In this document: positions 10,921 to 22,839 of the stretch, piece by piece
Layout: every line of letters starts with the position of its first letter
How positions within the stretch are numbered: position 1 is the first letter of the stretch
Position numbers and translations under genes: made by a program
The notes under the pieces: generated by a model
What the model saw: the letters and a program-made list of their open reading frames with translations, nothing else
The model's database searches: none
What the model was told of the DNA's origin: nothing
NCBI RefSeq assembly: GCF_030247185.1
Contig: NC_080571.1
Location: 68,982,172 to 69,046,171, forward strand
DNA length: 64,000 nt
Reading direction: 5' to 3'
Source of the DNA: Malaya genurostris
Taxonomy: Eukaryota; Arthropoda; Insecta; Diptera; Culicidae

Positions 10921-10933
10921 AAGAGTAGGATTA
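10921..10933. repeat. Target-site duplication, right, of the I-clade element
   Basis: AAGAGTAGGATTA, identical to 2,486-2,498. It fixes the 3' boundary of the retrotransposon. Confidence 0.88.
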
Positions 10934-11099
10934 GGCAGAAATTTTCAAACTCGATTAAAAAAAAAACAAATATACAGGTAGAAAGCGAGCGTGTTTTAGT
11001 TCGAATGAAACACTTTTTTTGAATAAAAAAATAAAAAAAATAAAAAAAATATTGATCATTGCTTTCTGTACATTTTATCCTACAAAATGAATGAAATAC

Positions 11100-11730
11100 C
11101 AAGATTTTGATCTTCTATACATGCAATTTCCGATTTCTTCGAAGAAATCGATGTGTTTCTCAGCCATGGCTTATCGATGAAAACAATTGGTAGTTGGGAA
11201 ATGTCACATTTTATGAAAACGGTGGATGGAGTAGCAGCTCCCAGTCAAGTGCTTTGATTGTAGCCTGAATCGGTTTTGCATTGTGTGCAGGTGCACTGTC
11301 GTGTCTTTCATTCAACGCTTGTGGCACCGCTTTTCCATAGTTTTGGACTTTCCCCATAGCTTTGAAACGGTTAGAAATGGTTTGTGGTGCTACATTTAAC
11401 ACTGCGGCTCGTTCGCTTTTGATTCAAAATATCATCTTCATCAAATATTGCTTGCAATTCGACGTTTTTCAACATTTTCGATTGTCTTCCACGTTCATCA
11501 TTTCTCACATCAAAATTATTATCTCTAAACCGTTGAAAACATCTTTTGCATGTTGCAGCTAATAGAGCATTACCATATGCCTCAACAAGTATCGATACGA
11601 CTCTGCAGCACTCGTTTCGTGCCTGTATACTTGGAATTTCTAAAAAATCCTGAGTGATACCAACTGTTCCCTTTTTGGAATTGCTCGACTGTGAATTCTG
11701 CATTATCTTCGAATTTAAAGTGAAAGTCAT
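11100..11730 (-). pseudogene. Mariner transposase relic with internal deletion
   Basis: The upper part of the frame reads CKRCFQRFRDNNFDVRNDERGRQSK followed by VELQAIFDEDD. This is the second helix-turn-helix and linker region of mariner transposases. A frame change leads to LNVAPQTISNRFKAMGKVQNYGK. The sequence then jumps straight from ...NERHDS to APAHNAKPIQATIKALDWELLLHPP, the late catalytic region, so most of the catalytic core is missing. C-terminal remnants (PNYQLFSSISHG-like) run to about 11,105. Terminal repeats were not found. The copy is inactive. Confidence 0.8.
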
Positions 11731-11789
11731 TGTAACTGTCTTCAGCTATAACCACTGGAAAATGAAAATTTTTAATATCAATCAAATAC

Positions 11790-12500
11790 ATCCAAAAAAT
11801 TATGTATATTTTTTTTAAATAGTACTGGTTATTTTAATTATTATTGTGTGCTATTTATTTTAATTTTTCTCAAAACAAACCGGGGTTAGTCTCAGGTAAT
11901 TGGTGTTACTGGAGCCATTTGCGACTCGCTTTCCTATACTGTACAGTGGATGATTTCCCATCCTTATTGTGAGAAACCACCTATCCTATCTGACTTGATT
12001 GGCACTTTGTGTGGTTCGTTAACAGCGGGAAGATGGTTGCGGTACACGTCAACACGTGAACAATGTGGGGATTTATTATGTTGTCAATATCAAAGAAAAC
12101 ACCTGTCTTCACTTGTGTAAAATTATACGTACGCAATTTGATTTGATTGCTACAAACCTGAACATCGTGCACAGGAGTTGTGCACAACTGCGTGAGCTTA
12201 GGTTTGAACATATGTTCAAACACACAAGCTCTACTCTAGAACATTCAACGATTCGAATAAAATCTTGTTTGATCAATTGGTGATTGAAGTTTTAGATGTG
12301 TATTGCTTTTCGCCTATGCTTATTATACCTTTAATTTCGTTTTCTGAAAATTGTATAGCAATAAAATATGGTTGTTCTATTACAACAAAGCGACGGTTTC
12401 GAATTGGTACGGTAGGCCTAAAAAGTTTTTTTTATAGGTTCCTTTGACGAAATATGCAAATTGAAAACTAGAAGAAAATAATGATAATTTAACAAACTGA
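11790..12500. other. Unassigned stretch
   Basis: No gene or bounded element seen. Small open frames at 11,981-12,447 have no recognisable product. Confidence 0.4.
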
Positions 12501-13001
12501 TTTAAATCACCAAGTGGTGTATCTCATGTCACTGTTATTCTCATATATTAAAAATTAACCATTTAGAAAATGTAGAAAATTGGAGTTACAAGTTTTGAAC
12601 GAACTACGCTCGTCAAGTAACGTAGTCAATTTTCTGACCATGATTTATCCCACGCTGGAATATTTATTGGTTATAATTTGAATTTAAGTCTCACCCTCCA
12701 CCCACACCCCTCCCCTTCCCCACGTTATTCTGAATCCGAATAAAATAAGGGTTACCTGAAGACCTTTCATTAGAATCAAAGTGTGTGCAAGTCGGTGAAG
12801 CCATCATGGTGATCAAAATGAATTCAAAACGTCATATAGAGCAACGGTACAAAAAAACGTCGGGACTGTTCCAATTTGCATGTCATGTTAGTTACTGAAA
12901 AAAAACGGACTATGGTCTTACCGTTCCTCGAATTCTAGTTCTAGAAGTACTGATAATATAAAAGTCACCTAGGACGCTACCCTGCCCCGGTAACCAATAA
13001 G

Positions 13002-13330
13002 CTTTGGCAAAATATACGACTATTCATAGATAATGCTTATTTATGGCTGGTGTGCATTCTGAAAGCTGAATTCGTATTGATTTACAACAGATGAGCTTTC
13101 AGATTGCAGATATAGAGCTATAAGCATTTTTGATGCTTATAAAAGGCTATTTGAATGCCATTATTAGTGCTTACTGGTTACCTGGGTGGTAACCAGTAAG
13201 CACTAATAATGCACTCAAAATTCTTATATCTGAAAGCTCATCTGCTGTAAATCAATCAAAATTCAGCTTTCAGAATGCACACCAGCGATAAATAAGCATT
13301 ATCTATGAATAGTCGTATATTTTGCCAAAG
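13002..13330. mobile_element. Foldback element with nested perfect hairpin
   Basis: The outer arms begin CTTTGGCAAAATATACGAC (13,002) and end in the reverse complement (13,330). The arms pair for well over 100 bp with few mismatches. At the centre is a separate perfect 24-bp inverted repeat with a 5-nt TGGGT loop (13,159-13,211). It has no coding capacity and is probably a MITE. The flanking GGTAACCAATAAGC (about 12,990-13,003) resembles the central hairpin arm. Confidence 0.8.
13159..13211. repeat. Perfect 24-bp inverted repeat
   Basis: The arm starts CATTATTAGTGCTTACTGG and ends GTTACC. It is repeated without mismatch in inverse orientation after the loop TGGGT. It sits at the symmetry centre of the foldback element. 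Confidence 0.95.
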
Positions 13331-14568
13331 TCGGCCTTAATTTAGTCTCAAGTGCGATTGAAATGCCAATTAGCGATTATTTGCTGTCATAATGTGACAT
13401 TATTGGCTACTTGGGTAAGATCAAAGGCGCGAAAAAAATTCAGAAATTTGAAAAAATTTTTTTTTTGCTTTTCTTGAAACCAGTAGAAGGTAGACGTTAA
13501 GGATTTAAACCATGAAGGATCATTTATATGATTTATGACCCTTAACGGGACGATCAATTAGGTACAGTTAACGAACAAATTCACAACAAAATTTTCCTAC
13601 AGATAAAATGAATTTCGAGTCGGCCCTGCTCATCTTGTTATCAAGGGTTGCTCGATTTCCACAAGCTTAGATTTAAATCAATGGTCTTTTGGTCGCATAT
13701 AAAGTTGCTGAACTTTATACAGATCTGACTTCCGGTTTTGGAGTTACTAGGATATGAGTCTTCCAAATTTTACACTGTCCTTAAGAGTTGCGAGAGCAAG
13801 TAACGTTAGTGGCTGGTCATACGAACCAACTTCGACTATATCGTAAACTGAATTCCGGTAGTAGTTCGAAAGTACCGAAAATATAGGTCAAAATTAACTA
13901 CAAACCGGAATTTCGGAATCAATGGAGACTCAAATTCTAGTCTAAGAACTCTTTAACCCCTTAACGCTCATGGGGAAATATATTTTCCTTCTATTAAAAT
14001 CGTTATCGATTCTTCAATTATTACTAAATCGATGTGTTTTTTTTTACTGAATGTTAAAAAAACTTATTTCCAAGGCAACAAATGTGTTTCTGAACGAATA
14101 AAAAAAGAACACATATTAAATGTGTTATGTGCAAGTTCCATTTGTGCTAAACAAGTACACGAAATCGTTTCGTAGAATACTATAACAAACTATTCATTCT
14201 ACTATTCTGATAATTAAAGTAATTAGAACAATGAATTTAATTACGATATAATAAACCCAACTCTTCGTTTATTTATTTTTGAGAATCATAGGGAAAAATA
14301 TTTCCCATGAAATTATAGGAAACTTATGCACCCTGTTATGTTTTTTTAGTGTTTATTCTTTCACTTTGCACCTACAATAGCTAAAATATTGAGTTGTACT
14401 GACACATTTCTTCCTGCACATCTTATGGTCGTGAAAGGGTTAAAACTGATTTTCAAAGTATTTAAATTTTTAGGTCTAAATTGTATTGTCCGAACAATTT
14501 TTTTGTCCTAAGAATCAACGAAAGGTGTTCTGGAGAATCTCATAGTAATATATGTTTGAATACGAGTA

Positions 14569-15108
14569 GGGGAAGGTGTTCGGTTACCGGCATCCCATTT
14601 TTTTCGACAAATCGTGCAAAATTGTTAGTAATATGCAGGCTGTTGTCGAGACAAAGCAAGTCAAAGTTTTGGCCAAACATCTAGCTGGTCATACAGCAGA
14701 TGCTCCGGCTATAAAAAATCGCGGAAGACCGGCCAAATTAACACCAAAGGCGCCACCATCCAAACCATCGGCCAAGAGAGCCAAGGCGAAGTCACCGTCA
14801 GACAATGAAGACTTTTGTCCAATTCCGTTTTTTTAATAACTGCAGTCTTTACTTATATTTCTCCATTTTTAGTGAAATTTCTTGGGGTGCCGATAACCGA
14901 ACACCTTTTTTGAAATGGCCAAAATTTATCGCTTTACTAAATCGATAATGATTTTTTTTTTCAATCAAATGAATCAACTTAGTTTCTTAATCCGTTGTTA
15001 GCTAATGACTTTAGCTTTTCAATGATGTATAGATGTCCGCATAATGTGCACTAAGTCAGAAGTTATGAGCTTAAAATAAAAGGGTGCCGGTAACCGAACA
15101 CTCTCCCC
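14569..15108. mobile_element. Small pogo/Tc1-like element with TA target duplication
   Basis: The terminal inverted repeats are GGGG...GTGTTCGGTTACCGGCA at the left (from 14,569) and its complement ending CTCTCCCC at 15,108. TA lies on each side (14,567-14,568 and 15,109-15,110). An additional internal inverted copy of the repeat sits near 14,892-14,915. At 540 bp the element is non-autonomous. It carries the short basic ORF described next. The superfamily is inferred only from the TA duplication and that ORF. Confidence 0.7.
14633..14836 (+). CDS. Short basic AT-hook-like ORF inside the pogo-like element
   Basis: The frame is 67 codons from an internal ATG; the open frame extends upstream into the terminal repeat. 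It has KQVKVLAKHLAG, an AT-hook-like NRGRPAK core, a Pro/Lys/Ala-rich stretch (PKAPPSKPSAKRAKAK) and an acidic end (SDNEDFCPIPFF). Base composition is more coding-like than the flanks. It may be the C-terminal exon remnant of a pogo-type transposase, whose proteins often end in basic tails before a Cys-rich finger, or a captured host fragment. The function is unknown and expression is not evident. Confidence 0.35.
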   Translation: MQAVVETKQVKVLAKHLAGHTADAPAIKNRGRPAKLTPKAPPSKPSAKRAKAKSPSDNEDFCPIPFF

Positions 15109-16561
15109 TACTACATATGAGAAAGGCATCATTACACCGCTACGTGAATTGAGCATTAGTTGATATAATTTTTCAAACTACTCAACTGATCGCATCAAAG
15201 GACACATTGTAGTAATAACGTGATCTTTGTACTGTGGTTTACGCAAGGTACATTGTTCTACTAATAAATTATCAATATCAAGTAAAATCTCATTAGATCT
15301 TTGTAAAATGATTTGGATTCTGAAAAAAAACCGAAGGTTGACATTTCTCCAACTTTCGACACAGTTGACAATTATTTCCACGAGCAAAATTCCGTGCAAA
15401 TCGGTTGCATCTCGTTTGGCGAATGGCGCACAAAGCAAATCTGCCATTTGCTGGTGTGCCCTTCCCTACAGCGCTAACGTTCCGTACCGAGTCGTGGCAC
15501 CCATGAAGTTGGACGTCGTATGTATTAGTGACAACACTTATTCGGATTAAACATCGATTTTATAAAAATGTATATGAGGAAATCCAACTAAATCTTTGCT
15601 TAATTCTATGTGGAGACATTGAAAATGGTTTGGAAATAAATAATTTGACCGTAATTGCGGATTATAACACTATCATTTATGGCCCTTAGAACTGTCGATT
15701 TGTATATGTATTCTTTCGGATGTGTACATACTTGGATGAATTTTTCGTATTTGTTTGAAGTGAAAGCCGCACTGTGAACGACGTGAACAATGAACATAAT
15801 AGATCAAAAATTGAAAAGAGCGGTTCTTAACGGCTACATAAATAACAACGTATAGAATTTTAAGGTTGATTACTTCATTTCAGATTATCATTTTTCATTC
15901 CTCGGGCCGATTTAATGCATTTTTTCTGTTACTCGCACGCAAAGGACCAGCAGCTGAATGATGCGATCGCGGAATCCATTTCAGGCTTTCAGAAAGTGAT
16001 ATTTTCTACGATATTGCTCGCTCTATTTGCATTCGTTTGGTGCGAATTTCTCCCAACGAAAAGTGCTCAACTTATCAAATTATTCTAAATTTGCACTAAA
16101 CTGGTTATTTTTCCTTCGATTTGCAAGGAAAGAAATATTAATAGTTCTTTAGACAACATTTAGAGCTATTAGAGCGGCTGGTTTATGCAATGTTCCCCAT
16201 CGTTGTCCACTTTTCGTTTTCGTTTTATTCCAATCGACCAACGACCGGAAGCTGTATGACGCAATCGCTCTTGTTTGAAGCGAAATTGGCTATGCGAAAG
16301 AACCGCAACACGTCTATTCGCACTGCCGATTAGCTCCAAACTGAACTAATTTTGATTAAAAGCTTCCTTTTTACGTGATTTCGCTTGAAGCTTTTTCGCT
16401 AATAGGCGGTCCCAACGGAAACAAAAACAGCAAAATATAGCATTCTGATGTCGTTTAGTGCATTTCGGATTTGCATACTTCATTGAAAGAAATTATCAAA
16501 ATTCTGTACGGGATTTATTTCTGGCATTCAGAAGAGACAAAGTGTGGAATTCTCTACGATA

Positions 16562-17856
16562 AGGAGTGTATCGAAAATAAGCTATCCACAAATTTTTCTT
16601 TCAAATTATGATAAAAAACGATATTTTATTCAAATTAAAATTTGATTCTTTATTGTACGAGGTTAAACTCGAGCATAATGAAAACCGGATGAAATTTAAG
16701 TTATTCGAATTTTCAAACTTTTGATCGAACGCTCTTCATCAAGTTCCGGACAAGTGTTGCATCGCATTTTTTGGACGCTTGAGCAAACATTTTTTTTTTT
16801 GAACTCCTGCATGTTCCCAGCTGCCTTACCAGTCTTCTTGAAGACCCTCTTTACGATTGCCAGTAAAGTTTGATGAATTGAAGCTGAGGGCAATTTGGTG
16901 AATTGATATTTTTCTCAATGAAATTTATACCCATTTCCGCAAGCCAATTGAGAGTAGTTTTGGCAAAGTGAGCCGACGCTAAATCCGACCAAAACAGTGT
17001 AGGTGTACTATGCTTCTTATATAAATGCAGCAATCTCTTCTGGAGGCACTCAGGGCGATAGATTTCTGCATTTATAGTTCCGGTAGTGTAGAAAATGGTT
17101 GACTTCAAACCACAGGAACATATTGCTTGCCATGCCAGTACCTTTCGACCGAATTTGTCTACTTGATTCGACCTGTGCACATCGCTCACATCCTCCACAA
17201 TGACGACAGTAAAGTATTGTGGACCTGGAAGGGTTTTTGAGTCCTCATTTGTTTATTTGTTTATTTGTATAAATAGTGTCATCTGACATATTTTGTCTTA
17301 CAAAAGACGCGAATACAATTGTTGCTGCTCGTTTATTCTGTTTTACACTTTGTTTCGTGACTTCCTACTTCTTATAGGTCTTCAGGTGATTTCGCCTCTT
17401 GATACGCTAGATCATTCCGACACTCGTTCCTGCTCTTTTGGCCAATGCACGTATTGACATTGATTTGTTCTTTATAATAAGAGATACTACTTTCTGGTTC
17501 AGTTTCGGATTGGAAGAGCCGAGTTTTCTGTCTCTTCCTGGTAGCTCATCCAAAGAATAAACTTATTAGTGATGGTTTTAACACTAGCATGATGAATTCC
17601 AAACCGCTTCGCCAATTTTCGCATAGTAATACCCTTATCACTTAGCCATGTGTTCAGAGCCTGAATTTTCACTTCCTTTCCAATACGCGCAATTTGAAAA
17701 CGTAGAATTTCAACCACACAAACAAGTAAACAAACGAAAGCTGATAGCCAAACGCACAGCATGTTGCGATCTTAGCATAAAAAATAGGTACAAACCATCA
17801 TAAATACATGCGTACAACACAAATGTTTGTGGATAGCTTATTTTCGATACACTCCT
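16562..17856 (-). mobile_element. DD37E mariner-related element, copy 1
   Basis: A 1,295-bp element with terminal inverted repeats of about 30 bp starting AGGAGTGTATCGAAAATAAG. TA occurs on both sides (16,560-16,561 and 17,857-17,858). The corresponding site in the duplicated block at about 59,292 lacks the element. The transposase inside is broken. A closely related element is at 54,261-55,566. Confidence 0.92.
16699..17762 (-). pseudogene. DD37E transposase pseudogene (ITmD37E-like)
   Basis: The N-terminal part (17,762-17,500) has a helix-turn-helix: KEVKIQALNTWLSDKGIT followed by KLAKRFGIHHASVK. The middle, where the first catalytic Asp should lie, is disrupted by AT-rich sequence (about 17,230-17,340). 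The catalytic part continues with GRKVLAWQAICSCGLKSTIF and WSDLASAHFAKTTLNWLAEM. Thirty-seven residues after the Asp of SDLA, the expected Glu is Lys (QFIKLYW; the sister copy has RPIERY). The C-terminus KRVFKKTGKAAG...EFKKK is recognisable. The copy is dead by frameshifts and loss of the catalytic Glu. Confidence 0.88.
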
Positions 17857-18239
17857 TATTAAACACTGTTCGGAACATTTTTCTCGAACGAATTTACGAA
17901 AGTAACCTTAATTGTCTTTTGATAACATTTAGAACGGCGGATTTTGTATATCGTTTTCCACTTTTTGATTTCTTTTCCTCCAATGCAAACGACCAAAAGC
18001 TGGATGATGCATTAATTTTTGTTTGAAGCGAAACTCATACTGCGAATACCCAACAGGAGATATGCCTGCAGAAAAAGTTCGTGTTTTTTCTGCCTTTAGG
18101 CTTGAGAAAAGGAGCCTCATATTCGCCATTGATTGAAGCACCAGTTGAATAATGTCGGTCGTAGTTCCACTGTCTTGGCGTAGATGGCAGCCTACGCATC
18201 GGATGTGTCTCCGTTTATGGATTATTATAGAATGAATTC

Positions 18240-20285
18240 ATGTTGCGTGTTTCGACCTATTTTATCACTATTTAAACAGTGTTTACGTAATAAACATGGT
18301 ATTAATAACAATCTTACATCTTTTTCTATACGTTTCGTGGAATAATTATACTCAAAGAGGGAAAAGCTTTTGAAGAAAACAAATCTGGAGTAATTTTGTT
18401 ACACTTTTGTGTTGTGAAATTTTGAAAATGCACCCAGGTGAGCATAGTAAAAAAAGTCGTAGTCCTACGTCAAAATAATTTGTACTATTCCGTATGTCGA
18501 AAAGAATCAAAACACTTTAGGGCGGTTTGGCACCTCTGAACCAAGACATGACACTTGTGGAGTGCGTAGTATTATATATTGCCACTAGTTGGAGTAATCT
18601 TCTTACCTGTTCCTCAGCGGATCTACGTTCGGACCTGGTCGACGCTGGTACTGACCAATCGATTCTGGAACAACAATAAGTTGAACATTTAAGGCGTGGT
18701 CCGAATACTTTAAAATTGTCTCTACAATTTAAGCCGATGCTGCTCGGTAATGAACTTGCAATCAAGAGTGGTGACTCAAGCTTAAACTCAAACCCAAAAC
18801 TAAATTTATTAAATATATTTTACATGAAAAAAATCTTCCAATCTGCTGCTCGGCATCGCCAACCTTTTTTGTGCTGAATTATTACAATAATTTGTCGCTT
18901 CATCGAGTTTATCGATAATTTTATTTGTACCAACTACAATTCAGTTATTGAATGCAACTTGAAGTCAGATCAGTACAGGATTTGAAACACATAGTGAAGC
19001 AATGAAAAATTTAATTCCATTTTGAAGGATCCGGTCGAGCTGCACTGAAGTAGAAAGACTAAACCTCACTGTTACGTGAAGTGTTTCGTTCCACCGCTCC
19101 TGGTGTCAACTGATATTTTTAGCATCCCGACGGTCGGAAAACATCGAATTAAAATCTGCAGTTTACGGTTAACGGTGTCATTTGCTCGCAGTGTAAACCT
19201 TTAATGACATGCATCACCTACTGGTTCATTTTCAATTGCCACCAACAGCGAGCAGCAAGAGAAGTTAATCGAATATTCCCAGCCGTGCTCGTCTGGTGCG
19301 ATAATTGGCAAATTTGTTTTTACATGTTAATGTCCTAAAATTAGCATCGAAGCTGATTGGAATACATTGAAACTAATTGATTATAGAATGCCAGTCCAGT
19401 GGAATAATGAACGTGAGTGTCGATTTCTAGCTCATAATTATTCAACTGACAGTTTAAAGCTAACTCTGCATGGAAATAGTCACTGATAAATTACCCAAAA
19501 AAATTTCCCTGGAAACGGTTACTTTTCTAAGGCTCCTCTGTTGCCCTTCCAGGAGTAGAAAATAATCCCTTTTTGCAAATTAAATTCACGGCCACTGCAA
19601 TTCCGTCGTCACATCAATTCGTGTCCGTTTTCCCGAGTTTCCGCCCATTCCGCGCTGCCGCTGCTGCTGAATAAAGCGAGAGAAAAAAAGTGCTTGAACA
19701 AGCAACTAATCAACCATCGGAGTTTTCCATCCTTCTGTTTGCTTGTAACCGGGGGGTGGCCTCGCAAAACCCTGGGTGACAGCGTGGTGCGCGGAAACCA
19801 GGATGCAATAAAGTAATTTGTTGGGTTTTGCTACTGAATCTCGGATGTTTCATTGGGTTTTCTTTCATCTGTCTCTCTGTGAAGCACCTTCGCGAACAGT
19901 TTTATTTATTTTTTTTTACGTTCGCTTTCTCCGTCTCTCGACAGCGTCCTTCATTTGTTTGCCGCGCTGGATAGGATTTGAAGTGGAACGATGCTTTGCG
20001 CAATAAAGGGAACGAAAAGTTGCACCACGAGATGGAATAATAAATGAAGACCGGCGGATTCGTTGCATCGTTCCGGATTGATTTGATTGAAAGGGATTTT
20101 GTTCGCGAGCGAATACTTGCGACTAAACGAAATCTGTTGCTTCGTAAAACTGTGAATTCAAGCATTTGAATGGAATTGAATTAGTTGTCAAAAGAAAATT
20201 ACTGCGATTTTTTTCAGATTTTTTTATTTAAAACAGATGTTTTAATTTCATTTTAAATGGCCTTCTGAATCAGGATAACTTTCTG
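18240..20285. other. Unassigned, mostly unique-looking stretch
   Basis: No repeat seen elsewhere in the window and no domain-bearing frame. Parts (about 19,550-20,100) are less AT-rich and may be old unique host DNA such as intron or intergenic sequence. Confidence 0.4.
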
Positions 20286-20289
20286 ATCC

Positions 20290-20362
20290 CGGGGCTAGAA
20301 GTTGAACCTAGGAAGACTAGGCACAAGGCGGGTGGTTTAGCCATCACGCTATGTTCGCCCTC
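20290..20362 (-). pseudogene. tRNA-related relic
   Basis: On the minus strand GATGGCTAAACCACCCGC resembles an A box and GGTTCAACTTC a decayed B box, spaced as in a tRNA-derived promoter. A cloverleaf is not convincing. It is probably the head of an old SINE. Confidence 0.35.
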
Positions 20363-20369
20363 AGAACAA

Positions 20370-21700
20370 GAACTTTGGTAGGCCATGTAATCGCCATAAT
20401 TCATGATAGTAGTCTCATCAGAGTACACTTCAAAAACCTCATCTTCGTTTTTTTACTGTCCCATTCGTAAATGATCGTATCCAAGAACAAACGAAGATAG
20501 ACGAAACATTTCCGTCTCTCACTGAAACAAAAGAGAGTATCAATGCCAACGTCACTTGTTCTTTTACAGTAAAACGAAACTCAACCAAAGTCTGCAGGGA
20601 GAATCAGTCGAATTTCAAATCTCTTTCTTTCCTAAGTGTAATGTGAAGAGTGTCTAAATTGTAAATGCACCCCAGGACCTCAAACCTCAAACAGGTAACA
20701 ATAATTTTGTATCGTTTTCTGTCACTATCGATTCTTAAAGTTTCGGTTGAATATCGATACTGCACGGTGTACGATTTTCACTGAAGACCGAAAATGGCCG
20801 AAAGTGTAAACGAAATAAAGAACATAGTTTTGAAACTACTATTTCGCTTTCGTCGCTGATCGTTATTTTCGTCTATTTTGCGTCATTATAAATTACTTTT
20901 ATAAGCCCTGAGCCTTACAACTTTTAGATTTATTGTCAAATAGTTTTTGCGCATGGTCGAGAGATAGAGAACGCCAAATGTCTGCGAATTCTGCGCGACA
21001 GCTACTTCAAGGGCTGAGGCGCGTGTGTTTTAGGGTGATTTAGAAGGCTATTTTCACGCTCCAAATCTGATTTTCTCAGAAACGGTGACGAATATAAAAA
21101 AAAACCAACTGACAATCTTTTAGAAAATTAGTTTAGGTTATTCTGTGAAAATTTCAGATTGATTCATTGACTTTAGCGGTCGAGAAAGTCTTTTTGCTGA
21201 AGGAAGAATTGCATAACTGAGAACGGCAACTTTCAACTTGTTCATTGAATATCTCGCCTTCAAAAGCATGGATCAAAAATTACTCCTGACAATGTCTGGA
21301 TAATTTAATTTAGATGCGATTAGTGCATAAAAACATATATGTTGTCGTGATAAAAATGAAGTGAAAGTTATTTTTGTGAAGGTAAGTCGATTTCTATGGC
21401 ACTGGCCTCAGCCCTCAAACCTTGCCATGATTTTTCCGTGAGTTGAGACCTAACAATTTTTTCATAACACATTCTCGACCGGATTGATTGTGGAGCATGA
21501 ACGCCGAAAAATGGCTCACCTGTAGGCTAAACTATCAGTTCGCAACAAGAACATTTTCATAAGACACAAAGCTATGCCATGGTATTACATTTCTTTTGTG
21601 GAAATTGACCTTCTGTTTCAACAGATTTCCCTGCCCATTCATAGTAGATAAAGTATAAGGACAAATAAAATTATAGAGAGTAGAGTAACAAGTGCATGAA
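20370..21700. other. Unassigned AT-rich stretch
   Basis: No gene found. The sequence contains no long open frame and no bounded repeat that I could match in this window. Confidence 0.4.
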
Positions 21701-21702
21701 AG

Positions 21703-21754
21703 TACCGCTTAACGTAATTAGTTTTTGATCCTATTCTAATTACGTTAAACGGTA
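21703..21754. repeat. Stem-loop, 18-19 bp imperfect arms
   Basis: TACCGCTTAACGTAATTAG pairs with CTAATTACGTTAAACGGTA across a 14-nt loop, with one mismatch. No terminator or gene context was seen. Confidence 0.75.
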
Positions 21755-22137
21755 GTGCTCGGCAGTTTAGGCACCTAAAAAAATGTCCATATGCAAAATT
21801 TGAGCTAAATCGGATATGGGCAAGGAGTTAGATAAAATTTACGAAACCGAAAATTTATTTCGGATACCAAAAGTCTTAGAATTGCATGAAACGTCGAGTT
21901 TTAGTGTCATCTTGAAAAACAATTTTTTTCTGAAAAAATCGACTTTTTGTGACTTGAAATTTTTTTGAGATTTCCAAAATCGAAAAATTTTGTTGGTGCC
22001 AAATGTCTGAATTGTCTGAATCGTCGGTATTTAGCGCCATCAACAATTTTTTTTGGAAAAAATCGACTCTCTGGGATCGATTTTTGTAATGCCGAATGTG
22101 TTAAAATTCAGTGAGATTCAATGAATTGACTCAAAGG

Positions 22138-22562
22138 ACTTAAAAAACCTGTGGTTTTACATCTTATTAGATGCACATAAATGGAGCGTCGAAGCTCATG
22201 CAAATTTACGTGGAAGAACATATAATATTGTGTCTAAAACTCCATACATGAAATTCATTGAAATAAAAAAAAGTATACTGAGAGCAACCGTCGCGACTTG
22301 AACCGAGAATCATTGGATCGTAAGTACATCTGTTAATCGACTGAGCCACAGAAGCATGCATCTGCTTGGCTGGTAAAAGGTGCATTTAAATTCATACAGT
22401 CGCACCTGCCAGCAGAACGCAAGTTACAGTCGAAACCAGTAAAATTCAAGCTCATCTAACATTAAGTCATTACAAATGAGATTTTCCGTCATTTGACAAA
22501 TTAGGTCTTCATGAATTACATCGTATGAGGGATTAGGTCACCTGTAAAATTCAAATTTTTTG
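22138..22562 (-). repeat. Repeat family G (tRNA-like core), copy 1
   Basis: About 425 bp, inverted relative to the copy at 41,214-41,646. Shared blocks are TTTTACATCTTATTA, TGGAGCGTCG, CACCTGCCAGCAGAACGC and AATTACATCGTATGAGGGAT. A tRNA-like segment lies inside the repeat rather than at one end. Confidence 0.8.
22281..22355 (-). pseudogene. tRNA-like segment within repeat family G
   Basis: Read on the minus strand it begins GCTTCTGTGGCTCAGTCGAT (A-box-like) and contains CTCGGTTCAAGTCGCG (B-box-like). The spacing is that of a tRNA gene, but the anticodon stem does not pair properly. It is probably an internal RNA polymerase III promoter. Confidence 0.55.
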
Positions 22563-22839
22563 GTGTGCATCTATAAAGATGAAACTTTTTCTAAGAGTGT
22601 AGGTTAAGGAATCAGAAAAGTATCAAAATAAGGAAACAAGTACTAATATTAAGAGCCTATACGTCATTTGCTATAAAGAATCAAATCCAAAATCTATGCC
22701 AACCAAATGAACAAAATGTAATAGTCGATGGTCTTTAGACTGTTGTCTGTCATCATCATCGTCATAGTATCATTGTCATCGAGTTTGATGATCCTAAAAG
22801 GGGTTCAATGAAGGTGGTAGCGGGGATGATCTGGGAGGA
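22563..22839. other. AT-rich stretch with TCATCATCATCGTC low complexity
   Basis: Contains a short CAT/CGT-rich run near 22,750-22,790. Nothing else was recognised. Confidence 0.4.

Larger units (their letters stand above)
13640..15155 (+). repeat. Repeat family F1, decayed copy split by a MITE
   Basis: The left part has the family-typical GGTCTTTTGGTCGCATAT...CTGACTTCCGGTTTTGGAG (about 13,683-13,743). The family end, GAGAAAGGCATCATTACACC, lies at 15,119-15,138 on the far side of the element at 14,569-15,108. The interior is strongly diverged. Confidence 0.55.
15225..18235. repeat. Duplicated repeat block, copy 1 (contains DD37E mariner)
   Basis: From GGTACATTGTTCTACTAAT to GTGTCTCCGTTTATGGATTA this region matches 57,970-59,690 over its whole length, apart from the mariner at 16,562-17,856. 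Shared landmarks include GCACAAAGCAAATCTGCCA and TTGGACGTCGTATGTAT. The block is internally repetitive: diverged units of roughly 450 bp each carry an AAACGACCAGAAGCTG-like motif (near 15,942, 16,240 and 17,990). A further unit lies inverted at 62,380-62,870. No coding frame is supported. Confidence 0.8.
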
